DNA of 64,000 nt from Aotearoamyces nothofagi (lineage: Eukaryota > Ascomycota > Leotiomycetes > Leotiales > Tympanidaceae). Positions 34,427 to 45,838 of this stretch are shown here, piece by piece (the first letter of the stretch is position 1; the number at the start of each line of letters is the position of its first letter). A program made the translations under genes and the position numbers. The stretch covers positions 124,361 to 188,360 of the forward strand of contig JADDTR010000018.1 of NCBI GenBank assembly GCA_015345905.1, written 5' to 3'. A model generated the notes under the pieces. The model did not search any database, was not told the origin of the DNA, and saw only the letters and a program-made list of their open reading frames with translations.

Positions 34427-34801
34427 GACTGAACAGTTTGATGGCGGTAAAAGGTGCTCAGAGACCTAGGTGTCTCTCGGGACATTTATTAAATTTATTA
34501 GTGTCATCGTTGTTGCCTCAGGCTCTTATAAGCTTTCTCCTTTCCAAAATAACCTGCGCACGTGATATATTAAATACTAGGAATATGCCGCATATATGCC
34601 AGTCCAGAGTACTGCCTCTAGATAATAAAATGGCCATGTATAGGAGCTTAGATATACAACTCTATGGCATATCAGAGTTAAGGACTACAACAGCTTTCGT
34701 TAAATATGCCGCCAAATATGCATATAATTTACAATTCACATATAATGAATGACCAGCCAGCTCAGCCCAGATATATACATGCCGAAAACAAGGTGCCAGT
34801 T
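34427..34801. other. Mge1 promoter and PheRS 3' region
   Basis: This AT-rich spacer between two minus-strand genes contains repeated CATATATGCC/AATATGCCGC-like words (34590-34725) but no ORF of note. Confidence 0.5.
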
Positions 34802-36348
34802 TTACCTCAACTCAACTCCTAGTTTGTCGACTAGTGCCTCCTGAACCATCTTGTGATATCCATTCGCCTCATCGTTTGTCAACGTCCGTTCTAGACTTCT
34901 GTAATTTATCCTGTAGCAAACACTTTTTCTACCGGTCTTTGGATGTGTGAACTCATCTACCATCTTAACATCCTCAATAACATCGCCACCAACGTCCCTT
35001 ACAATTTCCATGATATCGTTCTCGTGAAAGTCTTGAGGGTTTACCTTGGTATCTCCACCGCCGGATGAAGATGACTCACGCAGCCAAAACGCCACATCCT
35101 TGTAACATGCCGGGTACTTGGAGAATGGTACAAATCGCTTTAAACCGTTCAGATTTTCCGTCAAGCCCTTAAACTGTCCTATGAAACGGTTGTCATTCGA
35201 CCAGAACAGCCGAATATCTGGAATTTCAAACAGCAACATGGCGATTCGTTCCAAGCCAATCCCAAATGCCCATCCAAGCTGCTGAGAGACGCCAGCATTT
35301 ATAAGTATATCTTGTTTAACCACACCACAACCAAGAACTTCGAGCCAGTCGCCTTGCCAGAAGATCTCCAGTTCCCATGACGGACTGGTAAATGGAAAAT
35401 ATGCCTCAACCCATCGAACTCTCAGAGGCTCTGTTGAACTCTCTGCGTCTTCTAATGCGGCAGCTGCTCTAGCCCGAGAAAATATCTCGGCCACTACTAA
35501 CTCCAGTGACCTCTTCAGATGTGCTGCAATAGCTTCGGCTTCCTCTGCAGTGTGGTGGCTTTCTTGTAGAGGGTTGCGTTTGGTGTGGAATGGAGGATTT
35601 GGATCCTCGACTTTCATATTGTGCATTGGTAGTCGCGCCAGGTCCTCGTAGATTACCTTTACTATATCTCCATTAGGGGCCTTAGACCGATCCCACATGC
35701 GGGCTCCTTCCATTTGATGGAAGACTGGATAATGACTTCGATCGATTGCATCTCTCCTGTAGACATCGGCACTTATTAAAAAGCCCTCGCTCTCGTTTGC
35801 CCGGAAAGTATCTGCTTGGTGCGCGCTTGTGTGGGTGCGAAGGACAGTGTCCTTGTTGACATAGTATGTATCAGTCTTGCTCCTGCCTGGATGATCCTGT
35901 GGGAAGCCTAATGAATCGAAATTCTGTTTTGTTGAAACCACCGGAAAGAGAGTATTGTGGTATTTATAGGTAGGAGTAGGAAATTGTGACTCGATTATTT
36001 GTCGAGTTATGGAGATGGGATGATCCTTCTGAAGATGGAGCTGCCGGCCTACTGAAGCAGCAATTTTTGACGGGACATTGTGCCAATCGTCTGTTGAATA
36101 TGTTTTACCGCCAATATCAACAGCTCTACTGACTGGCTTTGAGCTCTGTGGCGAATTTGGAGCTGTTGCTAAACATTGTCAATAGTGATATAAGTGTCTG
36201 AGCGAGCAACCGTACCCGTATTGATGTGACGGCATCTACTACAGAGTGTGGTATTCCATATTACAGCACTTCCTAAGCCAATGAATATGGTCAATGCATC
36301 AGTGCCTGCAAAAGTTGGCCTACTTCTGGCAACTACAGACTGCATCAT
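34802..36348 (-). CDS. msf1: Mitochondrial phenylalanyl-tRNA synthetase
   Basis: Two minus-strand exons (36216-36348 and 34802-36168) give 499 aa. It charges mitochondrial tRNA-Phe and, like the family, should be a monomer fusing the alpha-type catalytic core to an anticodon-binding domain. The core shows VVSTKQNFDSLGFPQDHPGR, TVLRTHTSAHQADTFR (motif 2 area), YPVFHQMEGARMWDR, RWVEAYFPFTSPSWELEI, and GWAFGIGLERIAMLLFEIPD (motif 3). The C-terminal ferredoxin-like anticodon domain includes FSKYPACYKDVAFWL and ends with SLERTLTNDEANGYHKM. The long core exon contains no in-frame ATG before the core, which supports the extra 5' exon. Two ATGs stand in tandem at 36348 and 36345; the first is used. 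The start faces that of the dicarboxylate carrier across 263 bp. Confidence 0.95.
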
Positions 36349-36611
36349 TGGGTTGTCATTTGTAGTTTGTTAAAATACAGTTTTAAGAGCTCCTAAACCT
36401 AAAGTTGCGGAGTTCGGTAGCATGTTTTTCCCGACATGCATGGAAGCCGCTTGCTACTGCATATCGGTAGCCTTTCCGAAGTCGCTTGAGCCGCTGACGA
36501 TTATTTGCATCCCTTTCTTGATTAGGAAATATCACTGTAAAGCAAGTGTAACCAACCTCTGAATCGCGACTCTCAGTGATAAGGAATGCTGCAATAGCAC
36601 TAATTTGCACC
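36349..36611. promoter_or_regulatory. Compact divergent promoter, mitochondrial PheRS / dicarboxylate carrier
   Basis: Only 263 bp separate the two opposed ATGs, so both genes for mitochondrial proteins must draw on the same intergenic DNA. I see no recognisable motif cluster. Confidence 0.5.
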
Positions 36612-37652
36612 ATGTCTTCACATACGAAGTCAGACCACGCCAAAGAGCTTTCTAAGAAGCTGATTTTGGATCGCGAGCACATTCGCTATCCTTTTTGGTT
36701 TGGAGGAAGTGCTAGTTGCTGTGCAGCATTTATCACCCACCCACTCGATCTTGGTAAGAAGAATTCTAAAGTATCAGAATAAAAAATTGCTAATAGCCAA
36801 ACAGTAAAGGTACAGCAGATTGAATCTATTTTCAAGAATGGCGGTTAAATTTTCCGACAGGTTAGGTTGCAAACACGAGGAGCGAATGTGCCCAAGACTA
36901 TGGTTGGCATGTTTGGCCATGTTGTCAAGCATGATGGATTTTTTGGATTATATAGAGGCTTGTCCGCTTCTCTGCTTCGTCAGATTACGTATTCAACGAC
37001 AAGGTTCGGGGTATACGGAGAAATGAAGTCCAGATTCACTTCTCAAACCTCGATCCCTTCTTTTCCAAGCCTAATTGCAATGGCATCAGCTTCAGGATTT
37101 GTTGGAGGCCTTGTCGGCAATCCTGCCGACGTTCTTAATGTGCGTATGCAACATGACTCTTCTCTGCCAATGGAGCAGAGACGGAATTACAAGAATGCCA
37201 TCGACGGGCTTATACGAATGACTCGGGAAGAAGGCTGGAGGAGTCTTTTTCGGGGTGTCTGGCCGAATAGCATGCGAGCAGTTTTGATGACAGCTTCACA
37301 ACTTGCATCCTATGATGGATTCAAGCAGATCCTAATCCAGTCTACTCCTCTAGAAGACAATCTCACAACTCACTTTACGGCATCCTTAATGGCAGGTTTT
37401 GTCGCAACAACAATATGCTCACCCGTCGATGTCATAAAAACAAGGATCATGTCAGCAAGCGAGAGTAAAGGCATGGCGAAACTACTAGCTGAAGTCTACA
37501 AGCTAGAGGGCGTTGGCTGGATGTTCAGAGGTTGGGTGCCAAGTTTTATAAGGCTGGGTCCTCAAACGATTGCAACCTTCCTCTTTTTAGAGGAACACAA
37601 GAAAGTATACCGGAAATTGAGAGGCCTAGAGCACCCAGAATTCGGAGCTTAA
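36612..37652 (+). CDS. dic1: Mitochondrial dicarboxylate carrier
   Basis: The model has exons 36612-36753, a 5-nt microexon 36805-36809 (TAAAG), and 36861-37652, giving 312 aa. Each flanking intron is 51 nt. The microexon restores HPLDLVKVRLQTR, the first PX[DE]XX[KR] signature of the mitochondrial carrier family; no single-intron alternative yields it. The second and third repeats carry GNPADVLNVRMQ and CSPVDVIKTRIM. Six transmembrane helices in three repeats are expected. Dic1-specific features include YSTTRFGVYGEMK and SMRAVLMTASQLASYD. The carrier exchanges malate or succinate for phosphate across the inner membrane, feeding gluconeogenesis on C2 carbon, which fits with acetyl-CoA synthetase in the same window although they are 22 kb apart. 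Family assignment is strong; the microexon is an inference from frame and conservation. Confidence 0.93.
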
Positions 37653-37957
37653 CCGCCTTTAAAAGCCGTCTTCAGGGACATAGATGATGGCAACTTTCGT
37701 AATTTGCATTATTTACCTTTATTCGCGTGTCATTCTCGGTGTTCTAAGAGAGTGGGTATAGCATAGACCGGCGTTGTCAAACCTTCGGTATCATAGGTCA
37801 TATTATATCTAGGCAGTTGGTATTTTTATAGTCCCTGCCATCTACTCTGTAATCTCTTAACGCCGCTGCTATCATACAATATGCAGTTCATGCTACACGT
37901 AACGCCGCTCTGCCATATTTTCAATGTCAAGGTTCCTATTCCATGCACTGTAGCCTT
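37653..37957. other. Convergent 3' spacer, Dic1 / Rpb3
   Basis: The two genes converge here, so the interval should carry both 3' UTRs. No ORF or repeat is seen. Confidence 0.55.
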
Positions 37958-39102
37958 TCAATTCCAACCACTGGTAGCAGGTTGGCCATATGGTGTACTT
38001 CCGTATGGTGTCGCCGCCCCTTGGCCCCAGGTGCTTGCTTGACCACCATTTCCATATGGGGTCGTATAACCTTGATCTTGCCAGCCAGCTTCATTTATGC
38101 CAACGTCTGGGCTTCGGGGCGCAAAGGAGTCTGTGCCGTTCATCCCATTGGTCACCCCATCTCCTTCTGTTAAGTCTTGGATGACTGATGCCAATTTCTG
38201 CTGCAAAACTTTGATGCCTTGTTGTATGACAGCATCTGGCTCTAAATTTCCAACACTCTCAACCTCAAAGTAGAAGCGAGTAGGTACTGCGTCGTAATCA
38301 AATGGCTCGCCTTCTTGCGGTGGGTCCTCCCAAGCTGCATATTTACTCTGTGGCCTTGATTAAAATGTCAGTAACAGCTTTCATCCGATGGGTTGAATCA
38401 ATCACATACCATTCTTTTTGTGCATCCTCTTCATACCACAAGTCCATATGCCGTAGTTTGTTGTGGGGATCGTACTCAAAGCCCACTGCTGAAGTTGGAG
38501 CCCATTTTGCATGTTCCTTTGCAATACCCTTCTTCGCAATGCACTTCATTCTCAGTTCTTGGCCCTTACGCAGTTTGCAGATGACTGTGCCCAAACCTTC
38601 TGCATCGGTGATCACTGGAGTGCCAACCCATTGGTTGGGCCTCATTGCATCTACGACAAGATCTCTCGCGTACACTTTCATAATCTCATCGCCAGTACAT
38701 CGAGCATGTAATGTGAGAGTAACACTGCATAGCTCACAATACTGGTCGCAGTCACAGTCTCGAGAGTAGACAACATCGTCGACATTTTTAGAGTTCAGTG
38801 GTATTAGACCGAGTCGATGTGTGATAAACTCGTCGGCCAGGACTGATGTGTTCGCTTCGATTTCAACGAGATCAATTGCCATCGTGGGAACCTCGGCAAG
38901 AATGGTACGACGGAGAGAGTTCGCAAAGGAAAGATCTACATTCTGGAGCTCGAAATCGACATGTTGATAATCGGCCTTCAGTGCGTAAGCTATGGTCACG
39001 AATAGAAGAGCGCACAACAAGCAATATGACATAACACACCTCAGATATCTTTACTGATGGCCCAATAGCCTCATGATCCATGATCATTGGATCGTAATCC
39101 AT
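37958..39102 (-). CDS. rpb3: RNA polymerase II subunit Rpb3
   Basis: Three minus-strand exons (39040-39102, 38410-38975, 37958-38354) give 341 aa. Rpb3 pairs with Rpb11 as the alpha-like assembly platform of RNA polymerase II. After a short N terminus the alpha motif appears as [19 protein letters not shown] and [32 protein letters not shown] is followed by the zinc loop [30 protein letters not shown] and [20 protein letters not shown], the latter across intron 2, are typical of Rpb3 rather than RPC40. The C-terminal tail is Gly/Gln/Tyr/Thr-rich with repeated TPYG, a low-complexity tail common in filamentous-fungal Rpb3. Intron 1 sits directly before ADYQHVDF. Identification is certain. Confidence 0.97.
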
Positions 39103-40436
39103 CTTGACGGATAGTGGCCAAGCCGGAGACAGATAGTTGAATACCTAGAAAGCGCTGGCTCTGATGAGATGGCAGAGGCAGAGACTTGTGGGGTAGGATA
39201 ATACAAATGAGGCTGAAGCGCTTCTGTCGCGTCGTTGCTTCGTCGTCACTTGTAAAGGAGAGGTTGCGCGGACATGGAGGCTGAAATGTTTAAGGACTCG
39301 GATTCGCATCCTTGTGCATGGACCAAGCTAGCGAGGGTATCGATTTAGCCACCCTTGTCGGTAATTCTCACGTGACTCTATTTGTACTACTGCCCCAAGA
39401 AGTACAAGGTATGGGATGGGGTATGACGATATGACGATATGACTAACTTGATATGTATTCGTAGACATTTGTCACACCCACTCGTCTTGCCCTTATCAGT
39501 GATTTATTGTACAGTAAGGAAAGTTGATATCTACTAGTACAGCACCATCTGCTTCAGTCCAAAATCTCTCTCGACCGCATAAATCATGCCTAATTGAGCC
39601 CATCACTTTAGAGCTGAAAAATCCTAACCTGCCTCGTTCGCTCAACTCTCCTATTCCCCTTTATACCCTAAGTCGAGACATATATCGCGGCAGGAGAGTC
39701 CTGCTGGCGAACACTCCAAGGATAGCTATCCAACACAAACTTGTACAGTTCGTATTCTATACACCGTTCCGTCACTCCACTGTACACGGCAGCATCACAA
39801 TGCTCCAGCAGTTTTAGTGCTCATCAGGCGTACCTTGCCACGCGCCTTACTGCGCCCATCCCAAGAAGAAGAGAGAAAATATCCAAGAGTTAAGCTGAGC
39901 CCGGAAATGCCGAGACATCCTAGCCAGCCAGCGAAGATGCCGTAGAGTATTGTCCTGCGTCCCATATCGGGTTATTACATGCTTACAGCCTCCTCTCCTT
40001 TCTGCACAATCAGGGACTACGAAGGCTGAGTTTCCCTAACACTGCTCTTCATAGGCATGCTTGGGTATGCCCGACGTATAAGCGCATTGTTGGTTTATGT
40101 TAAGAATACCTTACTGAGGTAGTCAGTCAGGGTGCCGACGATTCGCTGAGGCTGTGTTGCGCTAAGGCATCGCTTGGAGCGTCTGGGCTTGCCTGGCGAT
40201 TATTGTATTGTACATGGAGCAATTGGGGCGCAGCGTCTCGAAACAATACAGAAGTCGCCGCTCCGAGAATCCCTGCACGAACACTGGAGTAATCAAGAAC
40301 GTACATAAGGCTTTTGCTGTTCTCTTTTTGTCTGACAGGCAAGAACTACAAGAGAATTCTTCGAAACACCCAGACTGCGATTCCTCTTTCACGAACGCAA
40401 GTCCCGTCCCTTCTCTATCTTAATCTCAATCTCAAT
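39103..40436. other. 1.3-kb divergent spacer, Rpb3 / calcipressin
   Basis: No supported gene is seen. GATATGAC is repeated around 39425-39445. Short ORFs at 39524-39817 and 40127-40423 lack family resemblance. The calcipressin leader (40390-40436) ends in repeated TCTCAA. Confidence 0.5.
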
Positions 40437-41198
40437 ATGACGTCCGCATCGACCCCAGAATCATCAGGGCCTTCTTCCAGGTCACGAACGCCACTTTCGC
40501 TGGATCTTTCTACGATTCCTCCACTCCAGCAACCTACTCCACCCTCAAATACTCTGCTCATCACAAATCTGCAAGATCTAGAAATATTTCGAGCCGACAA
40601 CTTGCAAACAATCAAAGATCTCATAAACACATCAGCGCCAATCCACTCGTGGGCTCCTCTCAAATCATTCCGCCGAATAATAGTCTCCTTCTTCGACGAC
40701 GAGTCTGCAATACGTATCCGGCAGATTCTGGATGGTGAAGCAATTATGGGAGAGCGTGTCAGAGTGTACTTTGGCCAACCGACATCTATCGAGATCAAGG
40801 ACGAACACTTAAACCTCCCGGATGCCGGAAAGCTGTTTTTCATTTCACCACCGCCTTCCCCTCCCCATGGATGGGAAATGAAACTTGAAGGTGCTCCGAA
40901 CAAGCAAGTGCATGCGGAAGATCTTGCAGAGGCGTTAGCAAAATTGCATCATAGACCACAATCGGATTTGCCTGCTTCTCCGATGAGCGATAACGAGACG
41001 GTTGGAAACAGGCAACGTAGTGGAAGCACAACGATGATATATCATCCTGGCGATCATGGCGACAGTCCGAATCTCCCTGCCATTGCAGTAGAGGACTTTA
41101 CCGAATCTATGCATCTGAGTCCTCTTGAAGCAGACCCGAAGCCAGTCATGGCACACACTGCAAGGCCGCCGGTTGAGCTTATGATGGATGATTCGTAA
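40437..41198 (+). CDS. rcn1: Calcipressin (RCAN family), calcineurin regulator
   Basis: Single exon, 253 aa, from the ATG at 40437; the frame is open upstream but the preceding residues are not conserved. RCAN proteins bind calcineurin and inhibit or tune it. An RRM-like N-terminal half runs from NTLLITNLQDLEIFRADN through SWAPLKSFRRIIVSFFDDE to GERVRVYFGQPT. The family signature FLISPPxSPPxGW is present as FFISPPPSPPHGW near residue 140. Its serines are the usual phosphorylation sites. Further on, PAIAVE resembles a PxIxIT calcineurin-docking motif, and the C-terminal HTARPPVELMM matches the TxxRPP region of RCANs. No targeting signal is seen. Family assignment is strong; the docking motif is inference. 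Confidence 0.94.
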   Translation: MTSASTPESSGPSSRSRTPLSLDLSTIPPLQQPTPPSNTLLITNLQDLEIFRADNLQTIKDLINTSAPIHSWAPLKSFRRIIVSFFDDESAIRIRQILDGEAIMGERVRVYFGQPTSIEIKDEHLNLPDAGKLFFISPPPSPPHGWEMKLEGAPNKQVHAEDLAEALAKLHHRPQSDLPASPMSDNETVGNRQRSGSTTMIYHPGDHGDSPNLPAIAVEDFTESMHLSPLEADPKPVMAHTARPPVELMMDDS

Positions 41199-42226
41199 GC
41201 CGGACAGGATCACGATTATTCATTTTACGGGCGTAAAGGATACAAGGCATGGCGAAGCAGGCGCCTGCCAGTATGGGTGCTAGGCGTTGAGATGCATTGG
41301 TTATTGCTTACTGATATCACATGCGGATCAACCAGAGACGGGACCTAAGGCTCGTGCATATTATATTTCTCGCTATGGGTCATAGTTCCGTGAAGGTCGG
41401 CCAACCTAATCAGGTATTTCAGAGAGCAATGGAGAGAATATTCGATGTATCAATCAAGATATCGTTTTAATGCTTATGGATATGTCCAAATATCAGGTGT
41501 CGTCCTGCAGAGATGTTACAAAACACTTGGAGTGTAGCCATAGCAGTTTGCTACCACGCTGCATACGCACTTATCAAGTTTACGACATGTAAATTGTATT
41601 AACAGCACTGAGTAGGCCATTCTCTAAGACATGCGGCTTGCATACTGTCTGTATAGTGGCCGCGACGGATCATTTCAGCGCAGCGTACAGGTGACAAAAT
41701 TGACATGGATTGCGAATAGACAGAAAGCTCCTACCAGGCTGTCAGACATTATTATTATTAACGACCGTTTTTAGATCTTGCTGAATCTTATTGCAAGGAC
41801 GTTGCAAGTACAACGGGGTGTGATAGCGGCTTGTGCTCTGCCGTAGCGCTGGAAGAATCCCTGAAATCGCGGTGCGCGCTCGCGTGTGCTTCAATGTGAT
41901 CCGCACGCATTAACAGGCGGCTCGTGCTTCTCTCGGTTCTGTAAGCAGTAACTGTTTGTATATCAGACATGGTATTATTCCTGGGCAAATTTATCCCCCT
42001 TCAAAGCCTCTCCTTTACTCCGCAAATTCCTGTCTCTCTCTAATGTTAGCAGTGTAAGGTGCATTCCGGTATTCTATCGCGGTACTGTGTTGACAGATAA
42101 TTAAGCTTTTGTATTTACTTCATTGGCATGCTCGGATCATTGTTTTGGCTCGACGCGGCGCGCATGAACACAGCAACCATCACAGTCGTTTACCTCACAA
42201 TTCCCCATTGAGCTCATGGCTAGAAT
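41199..42226. other. Spacer between calcipressin and the WD40 gene
   Basis: No supported coding or RNA gene is seen. The minus-strand frame at 41788-41988 has no recognised family. Confidence 0.55.
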
Positions 42227-45200
42227 ATGTCTTTCACGCCCTCCAATTCCAGAACTTTTGCCGCCAACACTGGCCTAGGAGTCAAGCCGACACCTTCGAA
42301 CTCGCCGTACTCGCGAATGCCCAGGTCTCCAAACAAGAACCGGAGCCCGTATGAGCTTGGCTTGTCTTTGAAGAGAATCATAGGCACCACCATCAGTTCG
42401 CCTACTGGTTTTGATTCTTTGTCCTCATCTCGCACATTTGTCTATATCGCTGGTGCCGCTGTCGTTTTCGTCAGTATCGACCAAGACCTCGATTACTCGC
42501 AGCGTTTCTTTCGAGCACGACCAACAGCAGTAGCTGCAGTACCCATCAACCCGCCACCATATACACCTTCAACGCCTACGCACACTGCGAACGACTCGAG
42601 AAACCGAGCGGTCGCGTCACTCAGAGACCCGACTGTAGGTTATTCCACTTCAACACCAACCGCATCACAATTCGATTGGAGCGATTCACCAGGCTCTAAG
42701 ACATGGACTAGTCGTGAGAGGATTAAGGCAGCCACCTGCGTCTCATTGAGCAGAGATGGACGGCTTTTGGCTGTCGGTGAGACTGGCTACCAGCCCAGGG
42801 TACTTATCTTCAATCTTCACGAATCTTCCGGCTGCCCACTGGTTATATTGAACGAGCATAGATTTGGTGTGCGCGCCGTTGCTTTCAGTCCTGACCAGAG
42901 ATACTTGGCTTCGCTTGGATTCGAGACTGATGGATTTCTTTACATCTGGTCCATCTCCAAAACTGGCACAGCGAGGCTGCATTCAAGCAACAAATGTACG
43001 AGCTTTATTAAGGGTCTTGCTTGGCTGGGTAGCACTCTAATAAGCCTTGGGACACGCCACGTGAAGGTATGGAGGATAGAACCTAATTCAGTCGTCTCAC
43101 CATCGAAGCAACGATTTACGCTAGATGGTACCCCAATTTCAGGTCCAGCTCCAATTCCAGTAACTTTCACCAAAACCTTGGCTGGTAGGAACTGCCTTCT
43201 CGGCCCCCTAGTCGACAGTATCTTCACATGTGTCGCATCGATATCAGATAGGGAGGCGATTTTATGCACCGAGAGAGGCGATGTCTGTCTTTTATCTCTG
43301 TTAGATGACAGCAATGGACAGAAGCTGGTAAAGATATCTAATGCCGGTTTTGGCGTGACATGTGTAGCTGTGGATGTAGATCGCCAACTCGTGAAGTTTG
43401 GTGGATTTCTTGGCATGATGATGACAATGAAGCTGGATGATTTGCTCAGAGCCAGTTCCCCTACACTCGGACAGAAATCTGAAGAGGAAGCATGCACATT
43501 TGACTTGGCAGGAAGCGGACGGGTTTGCGCGATAGCTTTCGTGGATGGTCTCTCTGTTACCGTGAATTCCCAGCATGAAATCACGATCTCTGCAGACAAT
43601 TCATGCACCCCCGTCAAAGATATAATCTCACTACCAGCTCATCGAGAGTCTGTTCTAGGGGTCCGACTACTTGATCAGCCCAATACAGTGAATGCCGAAT
43701 TCTTCACGTGGGCGACTGACGGTAACATTCTTTTCTGGGATTTGGACGGGAGCAACAAGGGTTCAATGCAAGCCAATCTCGACCATCATGGCGAAGAAGG
43801 CTCGGATAGTCAGTGCCAGGTTGTCAGAGTGTCAAAAGGCGCCAAATACTTTGCTGTTGGCCATAAGAATGGCATCCTCCGAATTCTCGATTCCCCCAGT
43901 GGCATATGTTTATTCAACACCAAGGCACACATGTCAGAAATACAAGACATTGCCTTTCATGAAGGTGCAAACGGGGCACTAGTTGCATCATGTGGTCGTG
44001 ATCGTACCATACAGCTATTTCGACAGACCGATAGTACTTGGGATCTCATCCAAACTATGGACGAGCATACAGCCAGCGTGTGTAATATCCTCTTCTCGGA
44101 AAATGGTGAGCTCTTAATCTCGTGCGGATCAGATAGAAATATCCAGATACGACAGCTGGCTACAAGGCAAACTGAGGGTCAAAACATCATGGCTGCAATT
44201 CCTACCAGAGTTATTGGTCTCAAAGCTACTCCTGTCTCGATGACGTTATCCTCGGATGAACAAACAAGCTCTATTGTGGTTTCTCTCATGGACCGGACGT
44301 TAGCAACTTATGAGACATCCTCGGGAAGACTCATTAGCTCTTTCCGAGCATCAGATATTGATGGTAATGATGCCGTCGTTATGGGAACAATTGTTATGGG
44401 AAAGCCAAACGTGTTGCCAGGACGACCTACAATCATCGCTGGAGTCTCGAGCACTGATAAGTCAGTCAGAATTTATGATGCCAGAGGAACATGTCTAGAT
44501 CGTGAATGGGGTCATACGGAATCGGTGACAGATGTTGCACTGCTGGAAACGAGTGAGCGAACAACACTTATCTCGACAGGATTTGACGGCACTATCATGA
44601 TTTGGGATGTTATCTCTCGAGCGTCAGAGCTTTTTGAACCGTTTGAGGAACCATCCAGCGACCGTGAGCAATCACCCTCCAAAGACTCTACGTCTGCTAG
44701 GCCTCCTCTGAGGCGAGTATTGTCCAAAGCTGAGCTTGCTGAATTCCAACGTCCATCGCCAGTATCTACACCAACAGGTAGAAGTTCGCCACCTAGGCCA
44801 CTTCGACGGAAGACCTCGAAATATTCCATGTCAACGCAGTCTCCCAAGCTTAATGTACCCCCCATACCCTCTATGCCTCCGAATTATGCATCCGCCATAT
44901 CTGAAGATGCTATTGCAAGAAGAGGATCGCCCCGCAATCGGTCTCGAAGTCCACCTCCAAGTCCAAAGACTAGATCCCTACAAAGACCTTCACTCGCAGA
45001 TCTTCGTGGTCGAACCAAAAGCACCGGGAATTCTATTGAATTCGGTAGCTTAAACATGACTACAGAGCAGGTATGCAAAACATTAAGAGCTTATCGCAAG
45101 AAGCTATCAGCGACAGAGTCTATAAGAGAAGAGCTCTTAAAAGAGTTAGATCAGGAGTTGCGTTTAACTGCCACGGCCTTGGGAGAGAAGGCCCTAAAGA

Positions 45201-45364
45201 ATAAGGCTATTAATGAGACCGTTTTCACAGGTCTCTTAGGTCAATACTCTGATAAACTTGTCTCACTCTTCGACGAGAAGTTACGGCTAAGTCTTAATAC
45301 GAGTGTTACTTCAGAGCCGTTGGCAGTGGTAAATAATGCTTCAGAAATATCCAACAACGTTTGA
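42227..45364 (+). CDS. WDR62/MAPKBP1-like WD40 scaffold protein
   Basis: Intronless, 1045 aa, from the ATG at 42227. After a disordered Ser/Pro-rich N terminus (SNSPYSRMPRSPNKNRSPYE) the protein carries two successive WD40 propellers from about residue 60 to 810. Repeats are visible as CVSLSRDGRLLAVGETG, AVAFSPDQRYLASLGFE, FHEGANGALVASCGRDRT, ILFSENGELLISCGSDRNI and TLISTGFDGTIMIWDVI. The order and early propeller start match WDR62 and MAPKBP1, which scaffold JNK signalling and centrosome/spindle functions in animals. The fungal role is not established. Residues 830-950 are basic, Ser/Pro-rich and probably phosphorylated; the last 90 residues are helical (LRAYRKKLSATESIREELLKE) and may dimerise. 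No transmembrane segment is evident. Confidence is high for the WD40 class, moderate for the orthology. Confidence 0.88.
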   Translation: MSFTPSNSRTFAANTGLGVKPTPSNSPYSRMPRSPNKNRSPYELGLSLKRIIGTTISSPTGFDSLSSSRTFVYIAGAAVVFVSIDQDLDYSQRFFRARPTAVAAVPINPPPYTPSTPTHTANDSRNRAVASLRDPTVGYSTSTPTASQFDWSDSPGSKTWTSRERIKAATCVSLSRDGRLLAVGETGYQPRVLIFNLHESSGCPLVILNEHRFGVRAVAFSPDQRYLASLGFETDGFLYIWSISKTGTARLHSSNKCTSFIKGLAWLGSTLISLGTRHVKVWRIEPNSVVSPSKQRFTLDGTPISGPAPIPVTFTKTLAGRNCLLGPLVDSIFTCVASISDREAILCTERGDVCLLSLLDDSNGQKLVKISNAGFGVTCVAVDVDRQLVKFGGFLGMMMTMKLDDLLRASSPTLGQKSEEEACTFDLAGSGRVCAIAFVDGLSVTVNSQHEITISADNSCTPVKDIISLPAHRESVLGVRLLDQPNTVNAEFFTWATDGNILFWDLDGSNKGSMQANLDHHGEEGSDSQCQVVRVSKGAKYFAVGHKNGILRILDSPSGICLFNTKAHMSEIQDIAFHEGANGALVASCGRDRTIQLFRQTDSTWDLIQTMDEHTASVCNILFSENGELLISCGSDRNIQIRQLATRQTEGQNIMAAIPTRVIGLKATPVSMTLSSDEQTSSIVVSLMDRTLATYETSSGRLISSFRASDIDGNDAVVMGTIVMGKPNVLPGRPTIIAGVSSTDKSVRIYDARGTCLDREWGHTESVTDVALLETSERTTLISTGFDGTIMIWDVISRASELFEPFEEPSSDREQSPSKDSTSARPPLRRVLSKAELAEFQRPSPVSTPTGRSSPPRPLRRKTSKYSMSTQSPKLNVPPIPSMPPNYASAISEDAIARRGSPRNRSRSPPPSPKTRSLQRPSLADLRGRTKSTGNSIEFGSLNMTTEQVCKTLRAYRKKLSATESIREELLKELDQELRLTATALGEKALKNKAINETVFTGLLGQYSDKLVSLFDEKLRLSLNTSVTSEPLAVVNNASEISNNV

Positions 45365-45838
45365 ACCACTTGACTACACTTCAAGTTCCTAATGATACAT
45401 CTGGGGTGTTTTGTATAATGATATGATCTCGAAAGATCAGGCGTTTGGGAAATTCAAGGATCAGGGTGTCTTCAGGAACGGTGGACTGGGGGTCTCTAGT
45501 AGATATTAACAAATTCTCCACATGGAGCAGCTCCAAGGGGGGTGGCTCCAATGGGGGAGTAGCTCCATAGCATCATATGGCGAAAGTGCGCAATGGTTAG
45601 TTACAGCTTCTGATACCCTGTTTATTAAAATGAAATCTACTTCCTAGTCTTCCCTGACATAGTCAATAACCTATGGGATCTTGGTCTGAGAAAGCAAACA
45701 AAAGGTTTACGAATTAAGGGTTATCTTAATTATCATTGATCATATGCTTGAGCCTAATTCTACATATTCTAGAGCCGAGGATAAGGCTCTATAAACTGAT
45801 ATAACTACCCCTACCCATACTATATTAGACGTGGGATC
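45365..45838. other. Convergent 3' spacer
   Basis: The interval lies between the WD40 and Rrg9 gene ends. It contains imperfectly repeated GGAGNAGCTCCA words at about 45522-45568, and AT-rich sequence after 45700. Confidence 0.55.
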
